Below, piece after piece: positions 42,547-51,181 of a stretch of 64,000 nucleotides of DNA. This DNA comes from RHLJ01 sp965601955. Its GTDB lineage: Bacteria > Bacteroidota > Rhodothermia > Balneolales > Balneolaceae. Below the pieces are notes generated by a model. It did no database searches and was not told where the DNA came from. It saw nothing but the letters and a program-made list of their open reading frames with translations. How positions within the stretch are numbered: position 1 is the stretch's first letter; each line of letters opens with the position of its first letter. The position numbers and the translations under genes are program-made. Location of the stretch: NCBI GenBank assembly GCA_965601955.1, contig OZ271855.1, forward strand, positions 3,658,001 to 3,722,000, read 5' to 3'.

Positions 42547-44766
42547 TTGAAAAAAACTCTCATTCTCTCCTTACTTATTGCTTTATTCCTCTTTGGAGAA
42601 AGCCAGGCGCAACACAGCGTACCAAGACAATGGAATGAAGTATTACTGGAAGCTATTCGAAATGACTTCGCCCGGCCAACAGTACATGCTCGAAACCTAT
42701 TCCATATTTCTGCAGCTATGTATGATGCGTGGGCTTTATATGACGAAACAGCCGTCCCTTTTTTTCTGGGAAATAGCTTCAGAGATTTTGCCTTCAATTA
42801 TCCAAACAATGTCTCTATTGATTCAGAAGAAGACCTTGAAACGGTGATCAGCTTTGCTGTTTATCGCATACTTTCTCATCGATTTGAGTTCTCTCCTGGA
42901 GCTGAAACCTCTCTCCCCTCTTTCGATTCATTAATGACAGAGCTGGGTTATGATAAAGAGTTCACCTCAACAGATTTGAGTAATAATGATCCAGCTGCTT
43001 TAGGAAATTTTATTGCAGAACAGATCATAAACTTTGGGATACAAGATGGTTCTAACGAGGAATTCGGCTACAATAATATTTTCTATGAACCAGTAAATAC
43101 TTATCGAGATAACAATCTGGATCCTGTATTCCCAGGCAACCCTGATATTATTGATCCAAATCGATGGCAGCCTCTCACTTTTGGATCTTTCATAGATCAA
43201 TCAGGAAATCCTATTCCAACCGAAACTCCCCGGTTTCTGGGCGCCGAATGGGGGCAAGTTGTTCCGTTTTCGCTACAGCAAGAAGATGTCACTATTTATG
43301 AGCGAGACGGATTTGATTATTGGATATATCATGACCCAGGCCCGGCTCCACTTCTTGATGTTAGCGGGTTGGATAACTCAGAGCGCTATAAGTGGACTTT
43401 TTCTTTGGTCTCTGTTTGGTCTTCTCATCTCGATCCTTCGGATGGAGTAATGTGGGACATCTCTCCGGGGGCTATTGGAAACAATCCAATATTTCCCGAA
43501 ACCTTTGAAGAGTACCGGCAATACTACAATTTAATAGATGGTGGTGATCCAGGAACGGGCTGGGATATTAATCCAGCTACAGGACAGGCATATGAACCAC
43601 AACTTGTACCGCGAGCAGATTATGCAAGAGTACTGGCTGAATTTTGGGCAGACGGACCTGATTCTGAAACCCCTCCGGGGCATTGGTTCACTATTTTAAA
43701 CTATGTGAATGATCACTCACTTCTCGAAAAGAAATTTGAAGGTACCGGAGAGGCACTTAGCGATTTAGAATGGGATATAAAATCCTACTTTCTGCTTGGG
43801 GGAGCAATGCACGATGCAGCCATCGCTGCCTGGGGCATTAAAGGCTGGTATGATTACATCCGGCCCATTTCAGCGTTGCGCTATATGACCGACCAGGGAC
43901 AAAGCACTGATCCTGAACTTCCAAACTACAGCCCAAATGGAATTCCTCTTCTTGAAGATTTTATCGAATTAATTGAAGAAGGTGATTCTCTGGTTGCTGT
44001 TCGCGACAGCCTTGAGTTAATCGGAACTATAAAAGTAAAAGCGTGGAGAGGTCATAACACCGGGTATATTATAGACCCTGATACTTCAACTGCTGGGGTT
44101 TCTTGGATACCTGCTGGTGAATGGTGGAGCTATCAGCGGCCGACTTTTGTAACTCCTCCTTTTGCCGGATATGTTTCCGGTCATTCAACGTTCTCGCGAG
44201 CTGCGGCTGAAGTTATGACCCTTCTTACCGGAGATGAATTCTTCCCGGGAGGAATGGGCGAATTTCATGCTCCAAAGAATGAATTCCTGGTTTTCGAAGA
44301 TGGCCCCAGTGTAGATGTTACCCTGCAATGGGCGACGTATCGGGATGCTTCCGATCAAACCAGCCTGTCCAGAATTTGGGGCGGCATCCATCCTCCAGCC
44401 GATGATATCCCCGGCCGCATTATTGGAGAACAGGTTGGTATTGATGCCTTTGGCTATGCGGTTAATTTCTTTGATGGTATTTCGGTGAGTAATGAAGTAA
44501 CTCCCCTCGTCGAGAGCGCGGAACAAATTCAGGCCTATCCGAACCCGGTCCAACGAGGTACTCCCCTTAGCATAAACCTAAATGGACTTTCAGGAACAGA
44601 AGAAATTCAGGTGTATAATATTCTTGGTCAACGGGTAATCTCTAGAAAAGCCATTCGCAGTTCTGCGCTTCAAATCAATACATCCAATCTATCATCAGGA
44701 ATGTACTTCATCCGGGTAGTTGGAAATCACACTACCTTAACGAAAAAGTTCATGGTTCTGAAATGA
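42547..44766 (+). CDS. Secreted vanadium-dependent haloperoxidase-like protein with type IX sorting domain
   Basis: 739 residues. Starts at TTG, signal peptide LILSLLIALFLFGESQAQ. The PAP2/vanadium chloroperoxidase fold is seen in ARPTVHARNLFHISAAMYDA, LLGGAMHDAAIAAWGIKGWY, DYIRPISALRYMTDQGQ, RPTFVTPPFAGYVSGHSTFS and SRIWGGIHPPADDIPGRIIG, holding Arg-Pro, Ser-Gly-His and Ser-Arg ... His-x3-Asp of the vanadate site. The C-terminus (IQAYPNPVQRGTPLSINLNG, GQRVISRKAIR, SSGMYFIRVVG) is a type IX sorting domain. Activity could be haloperoxidase or acid phosphatase. It follows the CRTAC-like gene after 56 bases. Confidence 0.88.
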   Translation: MKKTLILSLLIALFLFGESQAQHSVPRQWNEVLLEAIRNDFARPTVHARNLFHISAAMYDAWALYDETAVPFFLGNSFRDFAFNYPNNVSIDSEEDLETVISFAVYRILSHRFEFSPGAETSLPSFDSLMTELGYDKEFTSTDLSNNDPAALGNFIAEQIINFGIQDGSNEEFGYNNIFYEPVNTYRDNNLDPVFPGNPDIIDPNRWQPLTFGSFIDQSGNPIPTETPRFLGAEWGQVVPFSLQQEDVTIYERDGFDYWIYHDPGPAPLLDVSGLDNSERYKWTFSLVSVWSSHLDPSDGVMWDISPGAIGNNPIFPETFEEYRQYYNLIDGGDPGTGWDINPATGQAYEPQLVPRADYARVLAEFWADGPDSETPPGHWFTILNYVNDHSLLEKKFEGTGEALSDLEWDIKSYFLLGGAMHDAAIAAWGIKGWYDYIRPISALRYMTDQGQSTDPELPNYSPNGIPLLEDFIELIEEGDSLVAVRDSLELIGTIKVKAWRGHNTGYIIDPDTSTAGVSWIPAGEWWSYQRPTFVTPPFAGYVSGHSTFSRAAAEVMTLLTGDEFFPGGMGEFHAPKNEFLVFEDGPSVDVTLQWATYRDASDQTSLSRIWGGIHPPADDIPGRIIGEQVGIDAFGYAVNFFDGISVSNEVTPLVESAEQIQAYPNPVQRGTPLSINLNGLSGTEEIQVYNILGQRVISRKAIRSSALQINTSNLSSGMYFIRVVGNHTTLTKKFMVLK

Positions 44767-44829
44767 GAATTGGAATTAAATGGACACTAAATAATTAGCC
44801 GATCATTCGGCAAACCAATATTCAGTTAT

Positions 44830-45627
44830 ATGCAAAGAGAACGTATTCACCCACAAAGCATTATCAGCGAAAAAGCCATTATTGCAAGTGACGTTGAAAT
44901 AGGTCCCTTTTGCACCATTGGGGATCATGTAACACTAGGAGAAGGATGCATAATCCATTCACATGTTGTTATCAATGGGCATACAACCATCGGAAAGAAT
45001 AATGAGTTTTACCCATTTACATCAATTGGGGCTGCTCCACAGGATAAAAAGTATAATGGAGAAGCTACAACTACTATTATAGGTAACGATAATACCTTCA
45101 GGGAAATGACACAGGTACATCGAGGAACAGTAGATGGCAGAGGTAAAACCCAAATCGGTTCCAATAACCTCTTCATGACCAATGTCCATATCGCTCATGA
45201 TTGTATAATTGGGAATAGTGTAACTATGGCTTCCTACTGTGGCCTTTCAGGGCATGTCAGCGTGGAAGACTTCGCCATCTTAGGAGGTTATGGCGGAGCC
45301 GTACAATTCATTAAGGTAGGCAAATCTGCTTTTGTAGGAGGCGCCTCGGTTCTTGATAAGGATATACCTCCCTACTTCATTGCTTATGGAAACAGAGTAA
45401 AGCTTAAAGGTGTAAACATCACGGGCCTGAAAAGGCAAAGCATCGATAGAAAACTCATTTCAGAAGCTGTTGATTTTTCTAATGCCATGAAATCTGCTCC
45501 TGTTTCCCCAGCAATCTTTGTAAGAGATCTACCAATTGGTGATGATTATAAAGAAAACTTTCTTATAAGCGATATCATCGACTTTATTAAGAATAGCAAA
45601 ACGGGTATCCCTTCCTTTATTTCTTAA
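44830..45627 (+). CDS. lpxA: UDP-N-acetylglucosamine acyltransferase
   Basis: 265 residues. First step of lipid A synthesis. A left-handed beta-helix of hexapeptides: IHPQSIISEKAIIASDVEIG, YPFTSIGAAPQDKKYNGEAT, QVHRGTVDGRGKTQIGSNNL, MTNVHIAHDCIIGNSVTMAS with the catalytic His and the GGYGGAVQFIKVGKSAFVGG stretch. The C-terminal helices end at FISKNSKTG-like FIKNSKTGIPSFIS. No other lpx gene is here; the next gene starts directly after the stop. Confidence 0.93.
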   Translation: MQRERIHPQSIISEKAIIASDVEIGPFCTIGDHVTLGEGCIIHSHVVINGHTTIGKNNEFYPFTSIGAAPQDKKYNGEATTTIIGNDNTFREMTQVHRGTVDGRGKTQIGSNNLFMTNVHIAHDCIIGNSVTMASYCGLSGHVSVEDFAILGGYGGAVQFIKVGKSAFVGGASVLDKDIPPYFIAYGNRVKLKGVNITGLKRQSIDRKLISEAVDFSNAMKSAPVSPAIFVRDLPIGDDYKENFLISDIIDFIKNSKTGIPSFIS

Positions 45628-46569
45628 ATGAATATGCTGAATATAGTCGTCATAGGATATGGTTCCTGGGGAAAATGGCATGCCGAAAAAGTAGCTAACA
45701 ATCCTTCTGTAAATCTTTATGCCATCGTAGATATAGATACCGTTTCTCTGGAAAATGCCAGGAAGAAATACCCTGATACAGGCATATATGATAGCCATAG
45801 AAAGCTGCCCCTTCACAATATTCATGGAGTCGTCATAGCTACACCGGCTACCACCCACTTTGAATTGGTAAGCTTTTTTCTTGATAAGAATACTCATGTC
45901 TTTTGTGAGAAACCTCTTTGCTCAACCTTTGAAGAAACCAAAAAAATAGGCGAGCACCTAAGCTATAACCTTGTACTCCAAATTGGGTATTCTGAGCGAT
46001 TTCATTTTATCTGGAATACTTTAAAAAAGGACCTGTCCCATACAGGTGGTCCTTATTCAATTAATTTTGACCGCCTTGCTCCGTTTACCGACAGGAATAC
46101 TGATGTTGGGGTAGTCGAAGACCTTATGACCCATGACCTGGACTTGCTGCTGTTTCTATTTCCTGATCTTTCGATCCAGGAAGTATCCGTAAAAGGGGCT
46201 AAGGAAAAATCTGATCACTTTGATCATGTAGAAGCACGGTTTTCTTTTTCAGATTCGAGTTCTGCAAAAATTACTGCCAACAGAAATTTTGTGAAAAAAG
46301 AAAGAAAAATCGAAATAACCTGCAAAGAAGGTTCCTTCCTAATTGATCTCATCAACACCAGGTATACTCGGTCTTTTGCTACAAATAATGGAATTAACCA
46401 AACTGGCACTTCTATAACTATAGATTATGAAAAGGCTGATCATCTTGACATAGAACAGAAAGCCTATTTCCGGGCTATTACGGACAAATCCGAAATTCCT
46501 GTGGGTTATAATGATGGATTAAAAGCTATGCAATTAGCACAAATGGTGAATGAGAAACTTCTCGATTAA
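45628..46569 (+). CDS. Gfo/Idh/MocA family oxidoreductase
   Basis: 313 residues. NAD(P)-binding start VVIGYGSWGKWHAEKVANNP, IVDIDTVSLENARKKYPDTG, then GVVIATPATTHFELVSFFLD, and the family motif FCEKPLCSTFEETK, followed by the beta-sheet domain (GVVEDLMTHDLDLLLFLFPD). It likely acts on a nucleotide sugar or a sugar derivative; it begins at the base after lpxA ends, so it may modify a lipid A or glycan precursor (inference). Confidence 0.92.
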   Translation: MNMLNIVVIGYGSWGKWHAEKVANNPSVNLYAIVDIDTVSLENARKKYPDTGIYDSHRKLPLHNIHGVVIATPATTHFELVSFFLDKNTHVFCEKPLCSTFEETKKIGEHLSYNLVLQIGYSERFHFIWNTLKKDLSHTGGPYSINFDRLAPFTDRNTDVGVVEDLMTHDLDLLLFLFPDLSIQEVSVKGAKEKSDHFDHVEARFSFSDSSSAKITANRNFVKKERKIEITCKEGSFLIDLINTRYTRSFATNNGINQTGTSITIDYEKADHLDIEQKAYFRAITDKSEIPVGYNDGLKAMQLAQMVNEKLLD

Positions 46570-46573
46570 CTGT

Positions 46574-47845
46574 ATGCTAAAAGACATAAAAAAAATATTC
46601 CCGGTACTAATCATCACCTATTTGGGCTTTTTTATAACCTATGGATTGAATCAGTATTTGGCCACCCACTTAGAACTAGAGGGCTTAGGGGATTTTAATA
46701 TCGGGCTTAGCCTTGCAGGGATTTTCGCCGGAATCCTCACTTATGGAGGAAATGCAAGTATAAAAAAATTTATACCTGTCTATATACAGGATAAAAATTT
46801 TGGAGCTATCGCTGGGTGCCTGAAGTATTATTCAAAAACAATACTTGGCCTAAGTGGCTTGCTGATTGTGTTTTATTTCATCGCCAATTTTGGGTTTTCC
46901 TATTACGAGTTAGAATCCTTACAACATGAAGCGGTAGAAATTGTATTACTTGCCCCTCTTCTCGCTTTTGGTATGATTTTCGGATCTACACTTCAGGCGC
47001 TCCATAAAGATAAACTGGCAATTATTCCGGATAAACTGATTAAGCCCGGGCTATTTTGGTTGGCCTGTTTTATCTGGCTTTATGTCTATGGCTCTCCAAA
47101 TCTATCAGAAGTCATACTTATTGCCTTCTTTGTACTGCTACTTACCTTGTTTATTGAAATTTATTTCGTAAAAAAAACCATTCCATTCAACATCGCCTCT
47201 GTTGTTCCAGCTATATCCAAAACAGAATGGAATCAAGTAGGCCTTCCCCTTCTTTATACAGCCATGGCTACTTCCTTCCTCATAAGAATAGATATCCTGT
47301 CTTTAGAAATACTGCATACCAGTGAAGCCGAAATTGGTGTATTTAGCTTACTCATTTTTATCGCATCAATTATCTGGTTGAATTTTGTTTCTATCTGTAA
47401 CGTATTTACTCCCGGGATTTCTGAAGCAGGAAAAGACTCAAAACTAATGCAACAGATTTATAATAAAGCCCTGGCGATTATTATAGGCTCTAATATTGTT
47501 GTTGGGATGCTAATATGGTTTTTTTCAAAAGAGATATTATTGTCTTTCAGCCCAGAGATGATAGCATACGAATTCTGGCTCTATGTAATAGTAGCAGGCG
47601 CCTGTATAAATAGCTGCCTTGAACTTGCTTCTTTTTTCCTACGGTTTTCAGGGCATCAAAAAATTGCGAAAAGGAATACAACCTTTTCTCTGATCTTAAA
47701 CCTTATTCTTACACCAATATTGATACTACTCTATGGAATGCCTGGGGCAATCATTGCCCTTATTGTTGCAAACTTTCTACGGGGGGTGAGTAATGGCTAT
47801 ATGATGAAAAAGAATATGTCTGTTAAGCCTCTAATCGGCTTTTAA
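46574..47845 (+). CDS. Oligosaccharide flippase family (MATE-like/Wzx-like) membrane protein
   Basis: About 423 residues with 12 or so membrane segments (FPVLIITYLGFFITYGLNQY, GLSLAGIFAGILTYGGN, GLSGLLIVFYFIANFGF, LLAPLLAFGMIFGSTLQALH, VILIAFFVLLLTLFIEIYFV, IVVGMLIWFFSKEILLSFSP, LILNLILTPILILLYGMPGA, IIALIVANFLRGVSNGYMM). The GSTLQALHKDKLAIIPDKLI and GASI...F pattern resembles polysaccharide or lipid-linked oligosaccharide flippases. Start: ATG at 46574 is inside the last codons region of the previous gene's frame; an earlier ATG at 46550 is possible but overlaps 20 bases. With lpxA and the oxidoreductase it likely serves surface glycan export. Confidence 0.85.
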   Translation: MLKDIKKIFPVLIITYLGFFITYGLNQYLATHLELEGLGDFNIGLSLAGIFAGILTYGGNASIKKFIPVYIQDKNFGAIAGCLKYYSKTILGLSGLLIVFYFIANFGFSYYELESLQHEAVEIVLLAPLLAFGMIFGSTLQALHKDKLAIIPDKLIKPGLFWLACFIWLYVYGSPNLSEVILIAFFVLLLTLFIEIYFVKKTIPFNIASVVPAISKTEWNQVGLPLLYTAMATSFLIRIDILSLEILHTSEAEIGVFSLLIFIASIIWLNFVSICNVFTPGISEAGKDSKLMQQIYNKALAIIIGSNIVVGMLIWFFSKEILLSFSPEMIAYEFWLYVIVAGACINSCLELASFFLRFSGHQKIAKRNTTFSLILNLILTPILILLYGMPGAIIALIVANFLRGVSNGYMMKKNMSVKPLIGF

Positions 47846-47933
47846 GATGTACCCCAATTCTGATTGCTCCAAGGAATTATATTTCTACTATAATAATTCA
47901 TATATCAGACTGATAAACTAACCAAGAGAAATT

Positions 47934-48638
47934 ATGTCGTCACAACCTGTAGCTGTAATTACCGGAGCCTATCGTGGACTTGGACTCGAAACCGTAAACC
48001 AACTTACACGTCTTGGATATAGTGTGATCCTAACTGGGCGAAATTCTGAAAAAGGTGAAGCTGCTGCCTCACAATTTAGGTCAGAAGGACATGACGTTCA
48101 CTTTCGGCCTTTAGATGTGAACGACATGAAAAGCATCTCAAGCTTAAACCAGTTTATTGCTGATAAATATGGTCGGTTAGATGTACTGGTAAATAATGCA
48201 GGCATCCATTACGACATGGGAAATAAAGCTACCGATCCAAATTGGGATATCGTACATGAAGCAACCAATACCAATTTCATTGGAGCATGGAAAGTTGCCG
48301 TTGGGCTCCTCGACTTAATTCGAAAAAGTGAGCATGGCCGAATTGTAAATGTAAGCAGTGGTGCCGGATCACTTCTGGACATGTCTCCTGGAACACCTGC
48401 CTATTCTGCCAGCAAAGCAGCTATGAATGTACTTACCAAACAATTAGCTGCCGAACTCCGAAACGAAGGGATTCTCGTTAACTCCGTTTGCCCAGGCTGG
48501 GTTCGTACCGATATGGGTGGTCAGGCCGCTCCCCGGTCTGTGGAAGAAGGCGCTTCCGGAATTGTTTGGGCAGCTACTTTAAAAGACGATGGCCCAACCG
48601 GCGGATTCTTCAGGGATGGGAAAGAAATTAACTGGTGA
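47934..48638 (+). CDS. SDR family oxidoreductase
   Basis: 234 residues. TGAYRGLGLETV replaces TGxxxGIG, NNAGIHYDMGNK, and SSGAGSLLDMSPGTPAYSAS-K with the catalytic Tyr and Lys; CPGWVRTDMGGQAAPRSVEE near the end. Typical of small NADPH-dependent carbonyl reductases. Substrate unknown. It converges with the pilin-like cluster, only two bases between the stop codons. Confidence 0.92.
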   Translation: MSSQPVAVITGAYRGLGLETVNQLTRLGYSVILTGRNSEKGEAAASQFRSEGHDVHFRPLDVNDMKSISSLNQFIADKYGRLDVLVNNAGIHYDMGNKATDPNWDIVHEATNTNFIGAWKVAVGLLDLIRKSEHGRIVNVSSGAGSLLDMSPGTPAYSASKAAMNVLTKQLAAELRNEGILVNSVCPGWVRTDMGGQAAPRSVEEGASGIVWAATLKDDGPTGGFFRDGKEINW

Positions 48639-48640
48639 TT

Positions 48641-49930
48641 TTAATGCCAGGACAAAATCGCATAGCCATTAAATCCTCCACCATCTTCTACTTCTAGCTC
48701 CGGTAACTCAGAAGAAAGTTCGGTGGAAAATTGAACCTTTCCAGAACCCGAAGAGGAAAATGTATTTGCCACAATAGATCCCTTTATACTTCCTGAACCT
48801 GTTACCTGTACATGTGCATTGGGAGCGTAAAGGATTCTGGTATTAGCGACTGCCGCTCCTGAAACAGTGACATTATTTCCGCCGGTTATCACATGACCCT
48901 GAATTCCTCCGGAGCCACCAATAGTAATGTCCGCTGTTTTTGCATAAATACTCCCGTTGAATTTTGTTGAACCGGAAAAATTAAGCGCATCTGTTCCACC
49001 ATAATAAGTAAAAAGCCTTTCTTGAATACTGCTGGTATTCATTTTACTGCTTCCACTTACAATTAAGTCATCTTCCACAATAAGCGTCAGAGTTCCGGTT
49101 CCGGTTATATTTACAGTACCTTGATATAGGTTGAAATCCCCAACATGTAACACCCTGTCTTCCGACCCTGTATCGATATTTAATGTATAGTTACTTTGAA
49201 CCGTAATTGAGGGAAAATAGGCTCCGTCGTAATCTGAAGGGCTCAATGTAATATTTGTGAACGGCCAGGTTGTAACAACTGAAGAACGGGTAATTGTTTT
49301 GGCTGGATATTCGACAAAAGCAGGCAGTTCGTATTCACCAGGTGAAGGTAAGTTCCCAACTCCAAGACCCACGTTTTTTCCGGACGCCTGAATAACTGTA
49401 GTTGATGGGTTTCCTCCTGGTCCAATCAATAGCGTACTATCTATAGAAGTTGACCAGGCCAGGTTAACATCTCCATTTCCAACAGCATTAGTGCCCGCGT
49501 GCCCCATTACTTTTGCACTTCCTGTTAAGGTGATATTATTTCCACTGAAAACGGCATATGGTAAGTTCGGTTGCCATACAGGACTCGTTTTTTGAGAAAG
49601 CAATTTTAGCTCTTGCTTGTAAGAAATATCCCCAACTTTTCCCCAGCTTTCTACAAAAACAGTATCACCCGTTTCTGTTACAGAATATTTATAGCTACCA
49701 CCCATGTCCGGCCATTCCTGGTATGTATTGACACTCGTAACCGTTTCTTCCTTGTTTAATTGATTTGAGACGGAAAAAATAACGGCTTGTGATATGTTTT
49801 TAGCCTGGTTTGCATTATATGCCTCAACCGATTCCAGCTGAGCTCTGTACAAATTCCGCCGCGTCATATCGCCGAAAGTTGTTAAAGCCAAACTCATCCC
49901 CAAAACCAACCAAATTGCATAATTACCCAT
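48641..49930 (-). CDS. Pseudopilin-like protein with large beta-helical, glycine-serine rich C-terminal part
   Basis: 429 residues. N-terminal hydrophobic anchor MGNYAIWLVLGMSLALTTFG, then a helix (RRNLYRAQLESVEAYNANQA) as in PilX-like/Tad minor pilins. From about 130 on, repeats of the kind SGNNITLTGSAKVMGHAGTN, GTVNITGTGTLTLIVEDDLI, SGSTKFNGSIYAKTADITIG, SGAAVANTRILYAPNAHVQV form a parallel beta-helix similar to DUF7305-like polymer domains. Last of three tandem minus-strand genes with 2-6 base gaps. Surface appendage function is likely; details unknown. Confidence 0.7.
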   Translation of the reverse strand: MGNYAIWLVLGMSLALTTFGDMTRRNLYRAQLESVEAYNANQAKNISQAVIFSVSNQLNKEETVTSVNTYQEWPDMGGSYKYSVTETGDTVFVESWGKVGDISYKQELKLLSQKTSPVWQPNLPYAVFSGNNITLTGSAKVMGHAGTNAVGNGDVNLAWSTSIDSTLLIGPGGNPSTTVIQASGKNVGLGVGNLPSPGEYELPAFVEYPAKTITRSSVVTTWPFTNITLSPSDYDGAYFPSITVQSNYTLNIDTGSEDRVLHVGDFNLYQGTVNITGTGTLTLIVEDDLIVSGSSKMNTSSIQERLFTYYGGTDALNFSGSTKFNGSIYAKTADITIGGSGGIQGHVITGGNNVTVSGAAVANTRILYAPNAHVQVTGSGSIKGSIVANTFSSSGSGKVQFSTELSSELPELEVEDGGGFNGYAILSWH

Positions 49931-49932
49931 AA

Positions 49933-50463
49933 TTAACTCCCCTCAGTGTAAAAAATCCCGGATACATGTAAATTTTTTAGATAAATGCTCAGCTCCGCTG
50001 AAGCTTTAAACTGTTTATCAGGATCTACCTGTTCCGAAGTAGTAGTGACTGTTTCTACCACAACTTTTAGGAAAGGAGCCGAAGTAGTTCCATGAACCGT
50101 TTCTTCAAATGTTATTGAATCCAGCCTGAGAAAATAATCCTCGGTAGTTTTACTACCCCCACTTGGGGTTCTTTCAACAATTAAGTATTCATTTTGTTTA
50201 TAAATCCGAACATCTGTTGAATCAGAAGTTGAGGAAGTCTTTTCTACAAACTCGAGTACAGATCCATTAGCTGTTTTAATACGCTGCAAATACTTTACCT
50301 CTTCCTGGACAAGCATCACGGCATTATTCGCATTTGTCTGTACGTGATAAGTTGATTGATTTTCTACTGTAGAGTTTACCAGCAATACATTTGCCGAGAC
50401 TACCATTGTTATCAAAATACCCAGTATTACCGGCGGTATTATTAATTCATAAGTAACATTCAT
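49933..50463 (-). CDS. Pseudopilin-like protein (middle gene of cluster)
   Basis: 176 residues. N-terminal membrane helix IPPVILGILITMVVSANVLL followed by NQSTYHVQTNANNAVMLVQE, a pilin-like hydrophobic helix plus long polar helix. The rest is beta rich: VRIYKQNEYLIVERTPSG, YFLRLDSITFEETVHG, FLKVVVETVTTTSEQVD, and ends IYLKNLHVSGIFYTEG. No prepilin peptidase motif of the exact G-F-T type; no named family recognised. The gene starts six bases after the previous stop. Confidence 0.6.
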   Translation of the reverse strand: MNVTYELIIPPVILGILITMVVSANVLLVNSTVENQSTYHVQTNANNAVMLVQEEVKYLQRIKTANGSVLEFVEKTSSTSDSTDVRIYKQNEYLIVERTPSGGSKTTEDYFLRLDSITFEETVHGTTSAPFLKVVVETVTTTSEQVDPDKQFKASAELSIYLKNLHVSGIFYTEGS

Positions 50464-50469
50464 GGTGTT

Positions 50470-50886
50470 CTAATTAGAATTATATGGAACTATAGAAGCG
50501 TATTGAGTAGCTAATTGATTGGCTGTACCATCTTCAATTCTGTAAATCGTTATGGTTGCCACTCTGCCATGAGAACCAATTAGGATTTCTTTTTCTTCGG
50601 AAAGGCTAATTGTTGCCGCTAACGTATCCTTCGTTGTTGTAATGTAGTTTTTCCTGGTACTCTCAAATCGAATATCGTCTAGGTTACCATAATTCGATTC
50701 CAGCGAATCGTAATTGAAAGATTGAGAATACAATTCATCGGTTATCGAAATTCCAAAGTTTATCGCATCCACTTCTTGCTGGCTATTCACCGTTTGCTTG
50801 GCTGCGTTAACATAACTGCGATGAATATTTACAGACAAAAACATGAATACTGCTACTGCACCTAGTGATAAAAAGGCTTGAGACAT
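50470..50886 (-). CDS. Pseudopilin-like protein (first gene of cluster)
   Basis: 138 residues. N-terminal helix FLSLGAVAVFMFLSVNIHR and then SYVNAAKQTVNSQQEVDAI, the same layout as the second gene. The remainder is an alpha/beta part (ELYSQSFNYDSLESNYG, DTLAATISLSEEKEILIG, RVATITIYRIEDGTANQLAT). No family recognised. First of three genes; promoter presumably in the 295-base gap upstream (50887-51181), which has a TTACGGT ... ACCGTAG hairpin near 50963-50990. Confidence 0.6.
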   Translation of the reverse strand: MSQAFLSLGAVAVFMFLSVNIHRSYVNAAKQTVNSQQEVDAINFGISITDELYSQSFNYDSLESNYGNLDDIRFESTRKNYITTTKDTLAATISLSEEKEILIGSHGRVATITIYRIEDGTANQLATQYASIVPYNSN

Positions 50887-51181
50887 GTTTAATACATTTA
50901 GTTTAGTCTTTTATTTACTACATAATTCTAAGTACGGTCATGAGACTAAGCTTATTCATTAATTACGGTTTTATCTTAACCGTAGACTCTTAATAGACAT
51001 TTTTTTCTGGGGTGCATTCATTTTGATGAAATCTGTAGACCGAAAATTGAGGTAGGCATCTACTTCTCCTTATCTCATTGATCACTCATCTTAGAAAGTG
51101 AAATTAATTTTCAGGCTTATTCTATTTATTGACTTAGCAACTATATTTTAGTTACTTAGAGCTAGAAAAAATGAGAGATAA

